This document shows, one piece after another, positions 53,515 to 62,079 of a DNA stretch of 64,000 bases. Origin of the DNA: Alginatibacterium sediminis (lineage in GTDB: Bacteria > Pseudomonadota > Gammaproteobacteria > Enterobacterales > Celerinatantimonadaceae). How positions within the stretch are numbered: position 1 is the first letter of the stretch; each line of letters starts with the position of its first letter. The stretch is taken from assembly GCF_003610775.1 (NCBI RefSeq), contig NZ_RAQO01000012.1, positions 109,398 through 173,397 on the forward strand. The letters run 5' to 3'. The translations under genes and the position numbers were made by a program. The notes beneath the pieces are model-generated. The model made no database searches. It saw only the letters and a list, made by a program, of their open reading frames with translations, and was not told where the DNA came from.

Positions 53515-54157
53515 CATTTTTCTCCTGTGCAGTGTCTTGACTATTAGCAACACTGCTTTGCACTGATTCAGCTTCGCGGGCAGCTTGAGTAGCCGCATCT
53601 TCAATTAATGGAACCGCAACTGGCGCTTCCAGACTGTAGCGAATAGCGCGTCCATAAGCCCAAAGTTGCAACATCAAACGGATAGCCAATAAGCTAAGGG
53701 CAAACGGGATCATCAATTTGGCTGGCCATATAGGTAGGCCAACATCCATTGAGCTATCACCATTTTGAAACGCGCGCAAAAAATGAAGAAAAGAACCGTA
53801 GATAATAACTAACGTTATAAACAGCATGAATAGAACGGAGGCAAATTCCGCAATCCAAATTCGCGGAACTTTAAGTTGAGCTAGGAATATATCCATACGA
53901 ATATGCCCGCCTTCGCGTTGGCAATAAGCTATTCCGGCAAAGGCAAAAATCGCCATGAACTGTTCTACCCAGTCGATGTAACCCATGACTGGAAGATTGA
54001 ACAACCAACGCCCAAGAATATTGCACACAGCTAGAAGAACTAGCATTAAAATGGTAATGCCACCGACTAAAGTCAGAAAGCTTTCAAGACGAAAAAAAAG
54101 TTGATCGCTGCGACTTAACAACGACTGATCGGTATTAATTGTAGAGGCACCTGCCAT
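53507..54157 (-). CDS. dctQ: TRAP transporter small permease (DctQ-like)
   Basis: 216 residues with four helices (LVGGITILMLVLLAVCNILG; YIDWVEQFMAIFAFAGIAYC; VLFMLFITLVIIYG; LMIPFALSLLAIRLML) and the DctQ pattern REGGHIRMDIFL after helix 2. The C-terminal ~40 residues are an acidic/polar cytoplasmic tail. It stabilises DctM and contacts the periplasmic receptor. Overlaps dctM by 8 nt; TAGGAG lies upstream of its ATG. Confidence 0.92.
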   Translation of the reverse strand: MAGASTINTDQSLLSRSDQLFFRLESFLTLVGGITILMLVLLAVCNILGRWLFNLPVMGYIDWVEQFMAIFAFAGIAYCQREGGHIRMDIFLAQLKVPRIWIAEFASVLFMLFITLVIIYGSFLHFLRAFQNGDSSMDVGLPIWPAKLMIPFALSLLAIRLMLQLWAYGRAIRYSLEAPVAVPLIEDAATQAAREAESVQSSVANSQDTAQEKNDA

Positions 54158-54257
54158 AGCACTGAACTCCTAGCATCCATGTTTGGAATCAATTGGCTAT
54201 GATTATTTGTTAATCAAATCTGCATTACAACTCATTTTGTTTACAATATGTCAGCAT

Positions 54258-54273
54258 TTAGACTTTTGTCTAA
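54258..54273. promoter_or_regulatory. Palindrome upstream of dctQM
   Basis: TTAGAC-TTTT-GTCTAA, perfect 6-bp arms, ~100 bp upstream of dctQ. It has the size of a GntR-type operator, but no regulator gene is adjacent. Confidence 0.35.
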
Positions 54274-54379
54274 TACACAAGACGCAGCTTGCACCAAAGT
54301 AGCGCAAGTTATTGAGGAAAAAGACTATTTGTTAATCATCTCTGCGCAAGTAGCAATAAAAGGTTATTGCTACATAAAC

Positions 54380-54408
54380 AACAAAGGGAGCCAGAGGCTC
54401 CCTTTGTT
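54380..54408 (-). terminator. Terminator of the yebC-like gene
   Basis: AACAAAGGGAGCC, loop AGA, GGCTCCCTTTGTT: a perfect 13-bp stem just past the yebC-like stop. On the minus strand it is followed by a moderately T-rich GTTTATG. Confidence 0.8.
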
Positions 54409-54425
54409 ACAATGCCGGCGAAGCG

Positions 54426-55142
54426 TTAGGCTTCTACATTGTGATACACGTTTTGTACATCATCACAATCTTCTAGCATACCTAGAAACTTGTCGAAGGT
54501 TTCTAGGTCTTCACCTTCAAGTGTGACAAAAGTTTGCGGCACAAAGGTAATTTGCTCAACATCTAAATTAAGATCTGGGTAGGCCTCACTCAATGCTTTT
54601 CTAACGTTTCCGTATTCAGTATGCGGAGCAAAAACGGTGACAACGCCATCTTCGACTTCGACATCAGTGACGTCAACATCTGCCATCATTAGCACTTCTA
54701 ACACTGCGTCTTCGTCGTCACCCGCAAAGGCAAAAATAGCTTGATGCTCGAACATATGTGCAGCACAACCCGGACTACCTAATTTAGCGTCGGTCTTGAC
54801 AAAACATTGACGTACTTCAGCATAGGTTCGTTTGTTGTTATCGGTTAAGCAATCTACAATCACCATACTTCCACCGGCAGCATAGCCTTCATAACGCGCC
54901 GCTTCGTAGTCTTCGCCAGCGCCGCCACGAGCCTTCTCCAAAGCTTTTTCAATCACATGTGAGGGCACTTGATCCTTTTTGGCGCGCTCCACTAAACTCC
55001 GCAATTGAACATTAGCGTCTAAATCTGCGCCGCCATTTTTACCAACTACGTATATTTCTTTACTGTATTTTGAATAAACCTTTGTTTTCGCACCCGCGGT
55101 TTTGGCCATCGAGGCCTTACGCACTTCGTAACTACGTCCCAT
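54426..55142 (-). CDS. yebC: YebC/PmpR family DNA-binding protein (YeeN-type)
   Basis: 238 residues of the YebC/TACO1 family. [20 protein letters not shown] replaces the AGHSKWANIKHRK start of classic YebC and is typical of the YeeN subgroup. Family motifs follow: [48 protein letters not shown] and an acidic C-terminus. Members act as transcription regulators, and recent work links YebC proteins to ribosome stalling relief at proline stretches; which applies here is not known. It stands alone with its own terminator. Confidence 0.93.
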   Translation of the reverse strand: MGRSYEVRKASMAKTAGAKTKVYSKYSKEIYVVGKNGGADLDANVQLRSLVERAKKDQVPSHVIEKALEKARGGAGEDYEAARYEGYAAGGSMVIVDCLTDNNKRTYAEVRQCFVKTDAKLGSPGCAAHMFEHQAIFAFAGDDEDAVLEVLMMADVDVTDVEVEDGVVTVFAPHTEYGNVRKALSEAYPDLNLDVEQITFVPQTFVTLEGEDLETFDKFLGMLEDCDDVQNVYHNVEA

Positions 55143-55267
55143 AACACCAAACTCTATTTTTTATTAATCTGCGCTGATTTTAACAAGATAAACCGGAGTC
55201 TCAAGCCGATAAGCACAAAAGCGTAAGAAAATAGTGAGCTAAACCCGCAAAACCATGGAGAGAACAA

Positions 55268-55296
55268 TTGAAGCCTAGGAGATCTGACGTTATATT
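55268..55296 (+). promoter_or_regulatory. Sigma70-type promoter for the PAS-GGDEF gene
   Basis: TTGAAG (55268-55273), 17-bp spacer, TATATT (55291-55296). The predicted start near 55303 leaves a ~57-nt leader to the ATT codon at 55360. Confidence 0.65.
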
Positions 55297-55359
55297 TTAA
55301 CAACCAAAACGGATTTTGGGACTAAACTAAATATAGAACGCCAAAATTAGGATACATCT

Positions 55360-56232
55360 ATTACTACTCCTCAAGTTGAACCTTTTGCATTAGCTGGTGA
55401 GCAGCTCGTTATCGACGAGACAATTTACTTGCACGCTCTAAACCAAACTGGAGCTTACGTTTTCGTAAAAGATGAAAATCGTTACTATCGCTATCTTAGT
55501 GACAGTGCGCTAAATGCTTTTGGATTAAAGCACATCCCGCCGGGGCTGCGCGATGAAGACGTTTTTAGTAGTAAACACTACAGTAGTATCAAAGAAAGCG
55601 ACCTATCGGTCCTCGAATTTGGATTGCACATTGAATCTGAAGAGGGGCTGATCATCGATACCATCGAGCGTCGTTTTATTGTTAAGAAAAGCCCTATTTA
55701 TTCGGCTAGCGGGAAAATCATCGGCGTTTTAGGCGTATCTACCGATGTGACTGTTAATTCACAATTGCAATCCAAGATCCAAAAGCAGTCGCGCTCAGAC
55801 CAGCTAACTCGTGTGTTTAATCGGCGTCATTTTTTTGAAACCTCAATGCACCTAATCTCTATGTACAAGCGCAAAAAAGTACCCTTTTGTGTTATTGGTA
55901 TTTCACTCGATAACTTTAAAGAACTCAACAACGAGCAAGGTAACTTTTATGGCGATATGATTTTAGAAGACGCCGCTTATTTAATCAAAAAACAAGTACG
56001 TGAGTACGATATCGTGTCCCGTATTTCTGGAATAAAGTTCGCTATATTGCTACCTGATACACAAATGGAACAAGCCTTACTATTGCGCCAAAGGATAATG
56101 CAAAGTCTCAAAGATTATGATTTCGATAATAGCGTGCGTGTTCACCCTAGCTTTGCCGCTATTGAAGTAAGTAAAGACATCAACACGGCCGATGACATTT
56201 TTGATAAAATCGAATCCAAGTTAAAACTGTAA
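55360..56232 (+). CDS. PAS domain protein with degenerate GGDEF domain
   Basis: About 290 residues if translation starts at the ATT of 55360, 267 from the TTG at 55429. The PAS domain (TGAYVFVKDENRYYRYLSD ... SASGKIIGVLGVSTDVT) is followed by a GGDEF fold beginning SDQLTRVFNRRHFF. The active-site signature is SGIKF instead of GG(D/E)EF, so cyclase activity is unlikely; it may bind GTP or c-di-GMP or act as a partner. The frame has no ATG or GTG start upstream. TAGGA at 55347-55351 lies 8 nt before ATT at 55360, whereas the TTG has no good site. It precedes a REC-REC-GGDEF gene. Confidence 0.75.
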   Translation: MTTPQVEPFALAGEQLVIDETIYLHALNQTGAYVFVKDENRYYRYLSDSALNAFGLKHIPPGLRDEDVFSSKHYSSIKESDLSVLEFGLHIESEEGLIIDTIERRFIVKKSPIYSASGKIIGVLGVSTDVTVNSQLQSKIQKQSRSDQLTRVFNRRHFFETSMHLISMYKRKKVPFCVIGISLDNFKELNNEQGNFYGDMILEDAAYLIKKQVREYDIVSRISGIKFAILLPDTQMEQALLLRQRIMQSLKDYDFDNSVRVHPSFAAIEVSKDINTADDIFDKIESKLKL

Positions 56233-56420
56233 CTTCAAGCATTAAAGCGCAGCTGTTACTGGCTATTTTTTAAACAATTACCTGAAATTTGCACATAAAC
56301 TTTAAGTCCACGCTGAAAAAGACACTATATAGAGTAGAAGTTAAGCACTTGTTTGCTACTATCCGCCAATAGAAGACGGTTTAATCCATAGCCAAGGCCA
56401 AAGGACTGTTGTAGACCCCC

Positions 56421-57662
56421 ATGAAGAACAAAATACTGATCATTGAAGACTCCTCTACAGTCTCTCGTCTACAACAAACTATCGCCTTCCAATCAGGTTA
56501 CGAAGTAGACGTTGCCATGAGCTTGCGCGAAGCCGCAAGTTTGGTCAAAAACAGCCCACAACCTTACTTTGTAGCTATAGCTGACTATGTTTTACCTGAC
56601 GCAGCTAGGGGGGAGAGTATCGATTTTTGTATTCGAGAAAACATTCCGACTATTGCAATGACTGGCCTACTCTCGAATGCGATCAGAGAGCATATTCTTG
56701 AGCGTGAAGTTATTGATTATATTCCTAAAGAGAACATACAGGCCTTCGACTACTTACGTAAGCTTTTAGTGCAACTGCAAAAGAATGCTAGTATTAAAGT
56801 GTTGGTTGTCGATGATTCTATAGCAACGTTAAACTACATCACTACGCTTCTTGAACGTCACTATTTTAACGTTTTTAATGCCAACAATGGCGTTGAAGCG
56901 CTAGAGATGACCGAGCAACATCCTGATATAAAGTTGGTTATCACTGACCACGAGATGCCAGAGATGGATGGGGTTAGTTTAACCACCCATTTACGTAAGA
57001 ATTTTAGTAATGAAAATATGGGCATAATTGGTGTCTCGAGCAGTGACAATAAAGCCTTATCTGCTCGTTTTATTAAGAATGGTGCTAATGACTATTTAGC
57101 GAAACCTTTTTGCACCGAAGAATTTTACTGCCGGGTATTGCAAAACATCACTTTACTCGAACAAGTTGAAACCATACATCGCCAAGCCAACACCGACTAC
57201 CTAACCCAGCTTCCAAATCGCCGATATTTCTTCCATGTTTGCAAAAACATGATTAACAAACGCCCCAGTACAGAGCGTATGTTTGCCATTATGGATATCG
57301 ATCACTTCAAATCTGTCAACGACCGCTATGGGCACGACATTGGTGATATCGTACTGCAACATAGCGCCACCTTATTGCAGCGTCATTTCGGCGAACAATG
57401 TATTGCTCGTTTTGGTGGAGAAGAGTTTGTAGTGTTTTTTGAAAACACCTCCCGTAACGAGGCGTTAAGAGTGCTTGAAGGATTTCGGGTAGATTTACAA
57501 GATACAGCGGTATCGGTAGTTCAAGCTACCGTAAAAGTCACGGTCAGCATAGGATTTGCCAGTTCACACAATTTAGGGCTTAATGAGCTGATTAAAATAG
57601 CTGATCAACGCCTTTACACCGCAAAAGAAATTGGCCGAAATCAGATTGTCAGTAGTGACTAA
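56421..57662 (+). CDS. REC-REC-GGDEF response regulator diguanylate cyclase
   Basis: 413 residues, PleD-like layout. REC1 (residues ~4-120) has IIEDSS, acceptor Asp in IADYVLPD and Lys in DYIPKE. REC2 (~127-245) has VVDDS, TDHEMPEMDG and YLAKPF, so both receivers look phosphorylatable. The GGDEF domain (~260-410) starts DYLTQLPNRRYF and has an intact RFGGEEF active site, so it should make c-di-GMP from two GTP. No RxxD inhibitory site was checked with certainty. The cognate kinase is not in the window; the upstream PAS-GGDEF gene may act with it. Confidence 0.93.
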   Translation: MKNKILIIEDSSTVSRLQQTIAFQSGYEVDVAMSLREAASLVKNSPQPYFVAIADYVLPDAARGESIDFCIRENIPTIAMTGLLSNAIREHILEREVIDYIPKENIQAFDYLRKLLVQLQKNASIKVLVVDDSIATLNYITTLLERHYFNVFNANNGVEALEMTEQHPDIKLVITDHEMPEMDGVSLTTHLRKNFSNENMGIIGVSSSDNKALSARFIKNGANDYLAKPFCTEEFYCRVLQNITLLEQVETIHRQANTDYLTQLPNRRYFFHVCKNMINKRPSTERMFAIMDIDHFKSVNDRYGHDIGDIVLQHSATLLQRHFGEQCIARFGGEEFVVFFENTSRNEALRVLEGFRVDLQDTAVSVVQATVKVTVSIGFASSHNLGLNELIKIADQRLYTAKEIGRNQIVSSD

Positions 57663-57691
57663 CAACACGGATTTGTCGAAGTCTAAGCCTA

Positions 57692-57985
57692 ATGAAAAAA
57701 CTTCTTTTTGTATTACTTGCAATTATGGTGACTTGGGATTTACTCAACTCGCAGCCTCAGGACTTAAGTGGTTCTGTCGCACTACCTGATCACAATCCTT
57801 TCATGCAAACTGTGAATGACTTTAAAGTTAAAATTTTTGGTGAAACCATTCCAGAACGTTGTGATGGTCGTTATCGCTGTCTAGAAATGCAAACATTAGA
57901 GGAAGCCGAGTTTTTCCACGAATTTTGCCCCGATACCAATTTCGACCCCGATAACGACGGTAAGCTTTGTGAACTTAGGTTTTGA
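57692..57985 (+). CDS. Small exported protein with excalibur-like motif
   Basis: 97 residues. An N-terminal hydrophobic segment (LLFVLLAIMVTWDLL) acts as a signal or membrane anchor. The C-terminal ~40 residues contain four cysteines (CDGRYRC, FCPDTN, GKLC) and the Ca-binding-like loop DPDNDGKLCE, which closely resembles the excalibur domain (D-x-D-x-D-G-x-x-C-E). It is probably periplasmic or surface-facing. The ribosome binding site is weak (AAGCC). It follows the diguanylate cyclase gene by 29 nt. Confidence 0.75.
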   Translation: MKKLLFVLLAIMVTWDLLNSQPQDLSGSVALPDHNPFMQTVNDFKVKIFGETIPERCDGRYRCLEMQTLEEAEFFHEFCPDTNFDPDNDGKLCELRF

Positions 57986-58035
57986 TCCTAATTTCCTAAC
58001 TAATTAGACAAACAATCATTTTCGAACCCCTTAGT

Positions 58036-58093
58036 GTTATAACGTTCACAATTTTTATCCTAAAAACCATATACAATTGATTTGTAACGTTAC
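58036..58093. promoter_or_regulatory. Two AACGTT-centred palindromes before the GH1 gene
   Basis: GTTATAAC followed by GTT (58036-58046) and the perfect GTAACGTTAC (58084-58093) share TAACGTT. The second lies 21 bp before the GH1 start, where a sugar-responsive repressor could act. Confidence 0.4.
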
Positions 58094-58114
58094 GATTATT
58101 GATGGAGAAGTTTA

Positions 58115-59530
58115 ATGCAGTTTCCAAAAGAGTTTGTATGGGGCGCCGCAGCAGCAGCGTATCAAATTGAAGGAAATACTCTAGGCATCGATGGCTGCGG
58201 AGAATCAGTTTGGGATATGAGCTGCCGTCAGGACGGGTTTGTTAAAGGTGCAAATACCGGCTCTATAGCTTGCGATCATTATCATCGCTATCCCGAAGAT
58301 GTCGCCATCATGAAACAGATTGGCCTGCAAGCTTACAGACTAAGCATTATGTGGCCTCGGGTAATCCCTCAAGGAACAGGGGCGGTCAATCAAAAGGGGC
58401 TGGACTATTATGACAAACTCATTGATGAGCTCTTGGCCGCTGGCATAGACCCCTGGGTTACTCTCTTTCATTGGGATTACCCTTTAGCCTTGTTCCATCG
58501 CGGTGGTTGGCTTAATCGTGACTCAAGTGACTGGTTTGCAGATTACAGCCGAGTTATTGTGGAAAAACTATCTGACCGCGTAAAACATTGGTTTACGCTT
58601 AACGAGCAAGCCTGCTTTATTGGTCTGGGTCATCAGTCTGGTAATCACGCTCCTGGCATCAAACTACCGACACGAGAAGTCAATCAAGCTTGGCACAATG
58701 CGCTTATGGCCCATGGAAAAGCTGTCCAAGTTATCCGACAGTATTCTAAACAAGAAGCCATGGTTGGCGCAGCTCCTTGTTTTCGAACGTCTATTCCAGC
58801 AAGCCATAACCCACTAGACATCGAAGCGGCGCGTAAGGCATGTCAGTCGGTTATCGATACAAGTATGTTCAACGTAAGTTGGTGGATGGACCCGGCGATT
58901 AAAGGGCACTACCCCGAAGACGGTCTGGAGCTGTTTGGAAAAGACGCGCCAAAAGTCGAAACCGGTGATATGGAGATAATTTGTCAGCCTTTAGACTTTG
59001 CAGGTTTTAATTGTTACCAATCAGCAACCATTAAAGCCGACAGCGACGGTTTACCTGAGCATGTTGAATATCCGAACGACTACCCTAAAACTTCTATTTC
59101 ATGGCCAGTCACACCCGAAGCTCTGCGCTGGGGAAGTCAGTTTTTGTACGAACAATACAAGCTACCGATTGTCGTGACAGAGAATGGCCTGAGCCTCAAT
59201 GATTGGGTCAGCTTAGATGGCAAAGTGCATGATCCTAAGCGGATTGATTTCCTCAATCGCTACTTGTTAGGGGTAAAACAAGCCATGGACGCCGGCGTAG
59301 ATATCATGGGTTACTTTCAGTGGTCCATTCTGGATAACTTTGAGTGGGCCGAAGGCTATGGAGAACGTTTTGGCCTGGTTCATCTTGACTATGCAAGCCA
59401 AAAAAGAACCATTAAAGATTCAGGGTTTTGGTATCGCGACGTCATTGCTAGCAATGGACAGCTCCTCGGGGAGTCCGACCCAATGCAGCACTGGCCGAGT
59501 GTCGACGGTTTTAACCATAACATTCGCTGA
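58115..59530 (+). CDS. bglA: GH1 beta-glucosidase
   Basis: 471 residues, cytoplasmic, (beta/alpha)8 barrel. The N-terminal family signature is FPKEFVWGAAAAAYQIEGN. The acid/base is E164 (WFTLNEQACFIG, TLNEQ in place of TLNEP) and the nucleophile E356 (IVVTENG). The C-terminal aglycone loop is WSILDNFEWAEGYGERFGLV, the usual W-E pair that recognises glucose/galactose O4-O6; no phosphate-binding S-x-K-x-Y loop is seen, so this is a beta-glucosidase rather than a 6-phospho-beta-glucosidase. GGAGAAG precedes the ATG. It probably hydrolyses cellobiose-like disaccharides. Confidence 0.95.
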   Translation: MQFPKEFVWGAAAAAYQIEGNTLGIDGCGESVWDMSCRQDGFVKGANTGSIACDHYHRYPEDVAIMKQIGLQAYRLSIMWPRVIPQGTGAVNQKGLDYYDKLIDELLAAGIDPWVTLFHWDYPLALFHRGGWLNRDSSDWFADYSRVIVEKLSDRVKHWFTLNEQACFIGLGHQSGNHAPGIKLPTREVNQAWHNALMAHGKAVQVIRQYSKQEAMVGAAPCFRTSIPASHNPLDIEAARKACQSVIDTSMFNVSWWMDPAIKGHYPEDGLELFGKDAPKVETGDMEIICQPLDFAGFNCYQSATIKADSDGLPEHVEYPNDYPKTSISWPVTPEALRWGSQFLYEQYKLPIVVTENGLSLNDWVSLDGKVHDPKRIDFLNRYLLGVKQAMDAGVDIMGYFQWSILDNFEWAEGYGERFGLVHLDYASQKRTIKDSGFWYRDVIASNGQLLGESDPMQHWPSVDGFNHNIR

Positions 59531-59601
59531 AGCTTGAAATTTTGCCCACTGCTCTAAAACTGCTATCGTTGCACGATAAATGGATAGAGCTGTGGGTAAA
59601 T

Positions 59602-60273
59602 ATGTTTATCAAGGATACGTTCTCTTTTTTAGCAGAGCTAGAAAACAATAACCAACGCGAGTGGTTTAAAGAAAACCAAGAGCGCTACGAAGCCCAGGTG
59701 CGCAGTCCTGCTTTAGCGTTTATCGAAACGATTCGCCCTCAAATTCTTGATTTGTCTCCCCGCCTAACAGCAGTAGCAAAGAAAGTCGGCGGCAGTATGA
59801 TGCGTCCGCAACGAGATAGCCGCTTTAGCAAAGATAAAACTCCGTATAAGCTCAACGTTGGTATTCAGTTTCGTCATTTTCAAGGCAAAGACGTTCATGC
59901 GCCTGGGTTGTATTTGCATATCGCCAACGATGGTTGTTTTATTGGAGCTGGAATTTGGCACCCCGATGCAAAGGCTCTCAATGCAATACGACAATGCATT
60001 GATGAAAACCCTAAAGCTTACCAAAAAGCCCTCAAGGCCTTAGAAGCTGCTGATTTTGAGATGGTTGGTGCAAGTTTGGTGCGTCCGCCGCGAGGCTTCG
60101 ACAAAGAGCACCCGCTAATCGATGAACTCAAGCGTAAAGACTTTATCGCATTAAAGACCATTACACCGGAGCAAATCTGCGCCACTAATTTTGACAGTTT
60201 TTTCGCAGCTCAAGTACAGCATAGCCAAGCCTTAATGGCTTACCTATGCTTTGCCCTAGATCTGGACTATTAG
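59602..60273 (+). CDS. DUF2461 family protein
   Basis: About 223 residues, TIGR02453/DUF2461 family. Signatures: FLAELENNNQREWFKENQER near the N-terminus, MRPQRDSRFSKDKTPYKLNV in the middle, and GLYLHIANDGCFIGAGIWHP. No biochemical function is established. The frame opens at 59542, but the ATG at 59602 gives the usual MFIKDTFSFLAELE start. It converges on the downstream chemoreceptor gene. Confidence 0.9.
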   Translation: MFIKDTFSFLAELENNNQREWFKENQERYEAQVRSPALAFIETIRPQILDLSPRLTAVAKKVGGSMMRPQRDSRFSKDKTPYKLNVGIQFRHFQGKDVHAPGLYLHIANDGCFIGAGIWHPDAKALNAIRQCIDENPKAYQKALKALEAADFEMVGASLVRPPRGFDKEHPLIDELKRKDFIALKTITPEQICATNFDSFFAAQVQHSQALMAYLCFALDLDY

Positions 60274-60280
60274 CGCAACG

Positions 60281-61732
60281 CTAGTTGGTAGAGCTTAAAG
60301 CCAAATTAAGCCCTGTGGCTAATTGCCGCAGGCTATCAACCTGCTCGACCAACATTGCTCCTTGCTGGCCAACATTATCAGAAATGTCCTGAGCGCTTCC
60401 GACACTCTTTTCTACTTCAACACTGGCGTCATTTAGCATATGTACCGCGCTTAACTGTTGCCCAATAAGTTGAGCTAGCTCTTCAATCCCTGAGCGAGTT
60501 TGCCCAATCTGCGTAATGATGCCTTCAACCTCTAACGCAGTAGTTTCAATGATAGTTTGCCCTTGTACCACTTCTTTACGACTGGTATCTAAGATTTGAC
60601 GAATGTCAGTAGCGGCTGCAGTACTTTTACTTGATAACTCCCTAACTTGCTCGGCTACCACTGAAAACCCTCGCCCGTGATCGCCAGCCCTAGCAGCTTC
60701 AATTGCTGCATTGAGCGCAAGCAAGTTGGTTTGCTCTGCAACTGAGGTAATTAAGTCAGCCACTGAAGTGATTTGCTCATTCGTCGATAAGATACGTCCT
60801 ATCGCTTCGATAGATGCGTTAAGGGATTTAGAACTATTTTGAGCCTGTTGATTGATGGTCTCACTGTGTTGGCTTAATTCGGTAACAAACTGATCTGAGC
60901 GAGCCATATCACTGGTCATTTGGCGTAATTGCTGCGCCATTTGTATCGCGGAGCTAGACTGATTCCCACAGTTGCTGGTGAGTTCTCCAACATGCTGATG
61001 CAAGGCTTGTGATTGCTGATTAAGTTGATCCGATACCACGTTAAGTTGGCCAAGGTTCTCAGTTACTTGAGTTAACACCGTGGTTAACTGCTGCTCCCCA
61101 ATCTTAGCTTGTTTAGCGCTACTTAAGGTTTGCTGCTGCGCCATTTCCGAGTTACGAATGGCTTGATAACGAGAGCGAGCGCTGAACGCTTGAGCAATCG
61201 CGATAATCAGCATAGGCAACACAATACCGGAATAACGCTCTACTGTTTGCGCGCTTTGGCTAAGTTCAATGCTAGGAAACTCGTAAGCTTGCGATGATAA
61301 AATCAACATCCATATGCAACCAAGCCCTACGATACTTGCCCAAACACTTGCGCTAACAACGCTAGAGGAAATATAAAATGCCACAATAACCACTGGCATC
61401 CACAATATTTGGTCGCTAGCTACAATCCCACCGTCTTGAAAAACGATGTTTAGACTATGTACCGCCATACCCAAAAAACCAATATTTAATGCAATTCGGC
61501 GATGTCTAAATCGAAGCAGGATACCCGCCATTAGTTGAGCACAGACCAACACCATAGAGCTAAGTACTAAGGCTTGTTGATCGTGTTTCGACCATTTAAC
61601 TAGGCTATAAACACCGACCCAAAAGGCTAAAAAGCTAAAAAACAAAATTGTATCTACGGCGCGTAATTGCGACCGGTTCCAGTTATGTTGGTTGGGCATA
61701 AAAATATGCTTCCAGAGCGACATTGGATTCAT
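60281..61732 (-). CDS. Methyl-accepting chemotaxis protein, polytopic, no HAMP
   Basis: 483 residues. The N-terminal ~185 residues hold about six transmembrane helices ([104 protein letters not shown]) with short loops and no periplasmic sensor domain. There is no HAMP; a coiled coil leads straight into the signalling domain with tip [21 protein letters not shown]. Such receptors may sense membrane state or an intramembrane ligand. Confidence 0.92.
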   Translation of the reverse strand: MNPMSLWKHIFMPNQHNWNRSQLRAVDTILFFSFLAFWVGVYSLVKWSKHDQQALVLSSMVLVCAQLMAGILLRFRHRRIALNIGFLGMAVHSLNIVFQDGGIVASDQILWMPVVIVAFYISSSVVSASVWASIVGLGCIWMLILSSQAYEFPSIELSQSAQTVERYSGIVLPMLIIAIAQAFSARSRYQAIRNSEMAQQQTLSSAKQAKIGEQQLTTVLTQVTENLGQLNVVSDQLNQQSQALHQHVGELTSNCGNQSSSAIQMAQQLRQMTSDMARSDQFVTELSQHSETINQQAQNSSKSLNASIEAIGRILSTNEQITSVADLITSVAEQTNLLALNAAIEAARAGDHGRGFSVVAEQVRELSSKSTAAATDIRQILDTSRKEVVQGQTIIETTALEVEGIITQIGQTRSGIEELAQLIGQQLSAVHMLNDASVEVEKSVGSAQDISDNVGQQGAMLVEQVDSLRQLATGLNLALSSTN

Positions 61733-62079
61733 TCACATTCCTTTGACAATGAATTAACGCTGCCACAACATAACTGCTTTCACCTCTCCTGGACAGAGCT
61801 CCTACCAGTTTTTGTTGAAAACATGGCTAAGATCTCAATATTGGTGACACTCGTAGTGAGTGTTTGCGCTAAAGAATCGGCATACAGAATTTTATTAAAG
61901 ACCTTAGTTCGGCCGAAGTGATACCTATCCCATTATATTTTTGGTCTTTTACTTGTTGTACTAAAACGCTTAGCTTTAGGAAGAAGTAGCGGTTATTAGC
62001 GGTCTAATGACAAGAGTTATGACGACAAGATTGGTGTTTTAGTCAAACAATAGTGATCAATAAATTACTGTGATTGGTA
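61733..62079. other. Intergenic region, nothing identified
   Basis: 347 bp between the chemoreceptor start and the phosphohexomutase stop, both on the minus strand. The part next to the chemoreceptor should hold its promoter. No gene, terminator or repeat was recognised. Confidence 0.5.

Noticed and set aside
54248-54526. Plus-strand 92-codon ORF
   Set aside because: It crosses the yebC terminator hairpin and the 3' end of yebC; no family resemblance.
61667-61921. Plus-strand 84-codon ORF in the chemoreceptor upstream gap
   Set aside because: It overlaps the chemoreceptor start antisense and shows no family features or good ribosome binding site.
61733-62079. c-di-GMP or other riboswitch before the second chemoreceptor gene
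   Set aside because: No conserved riboswitch core was recognised in the minus-strand leader; only generic G-rich stretches.
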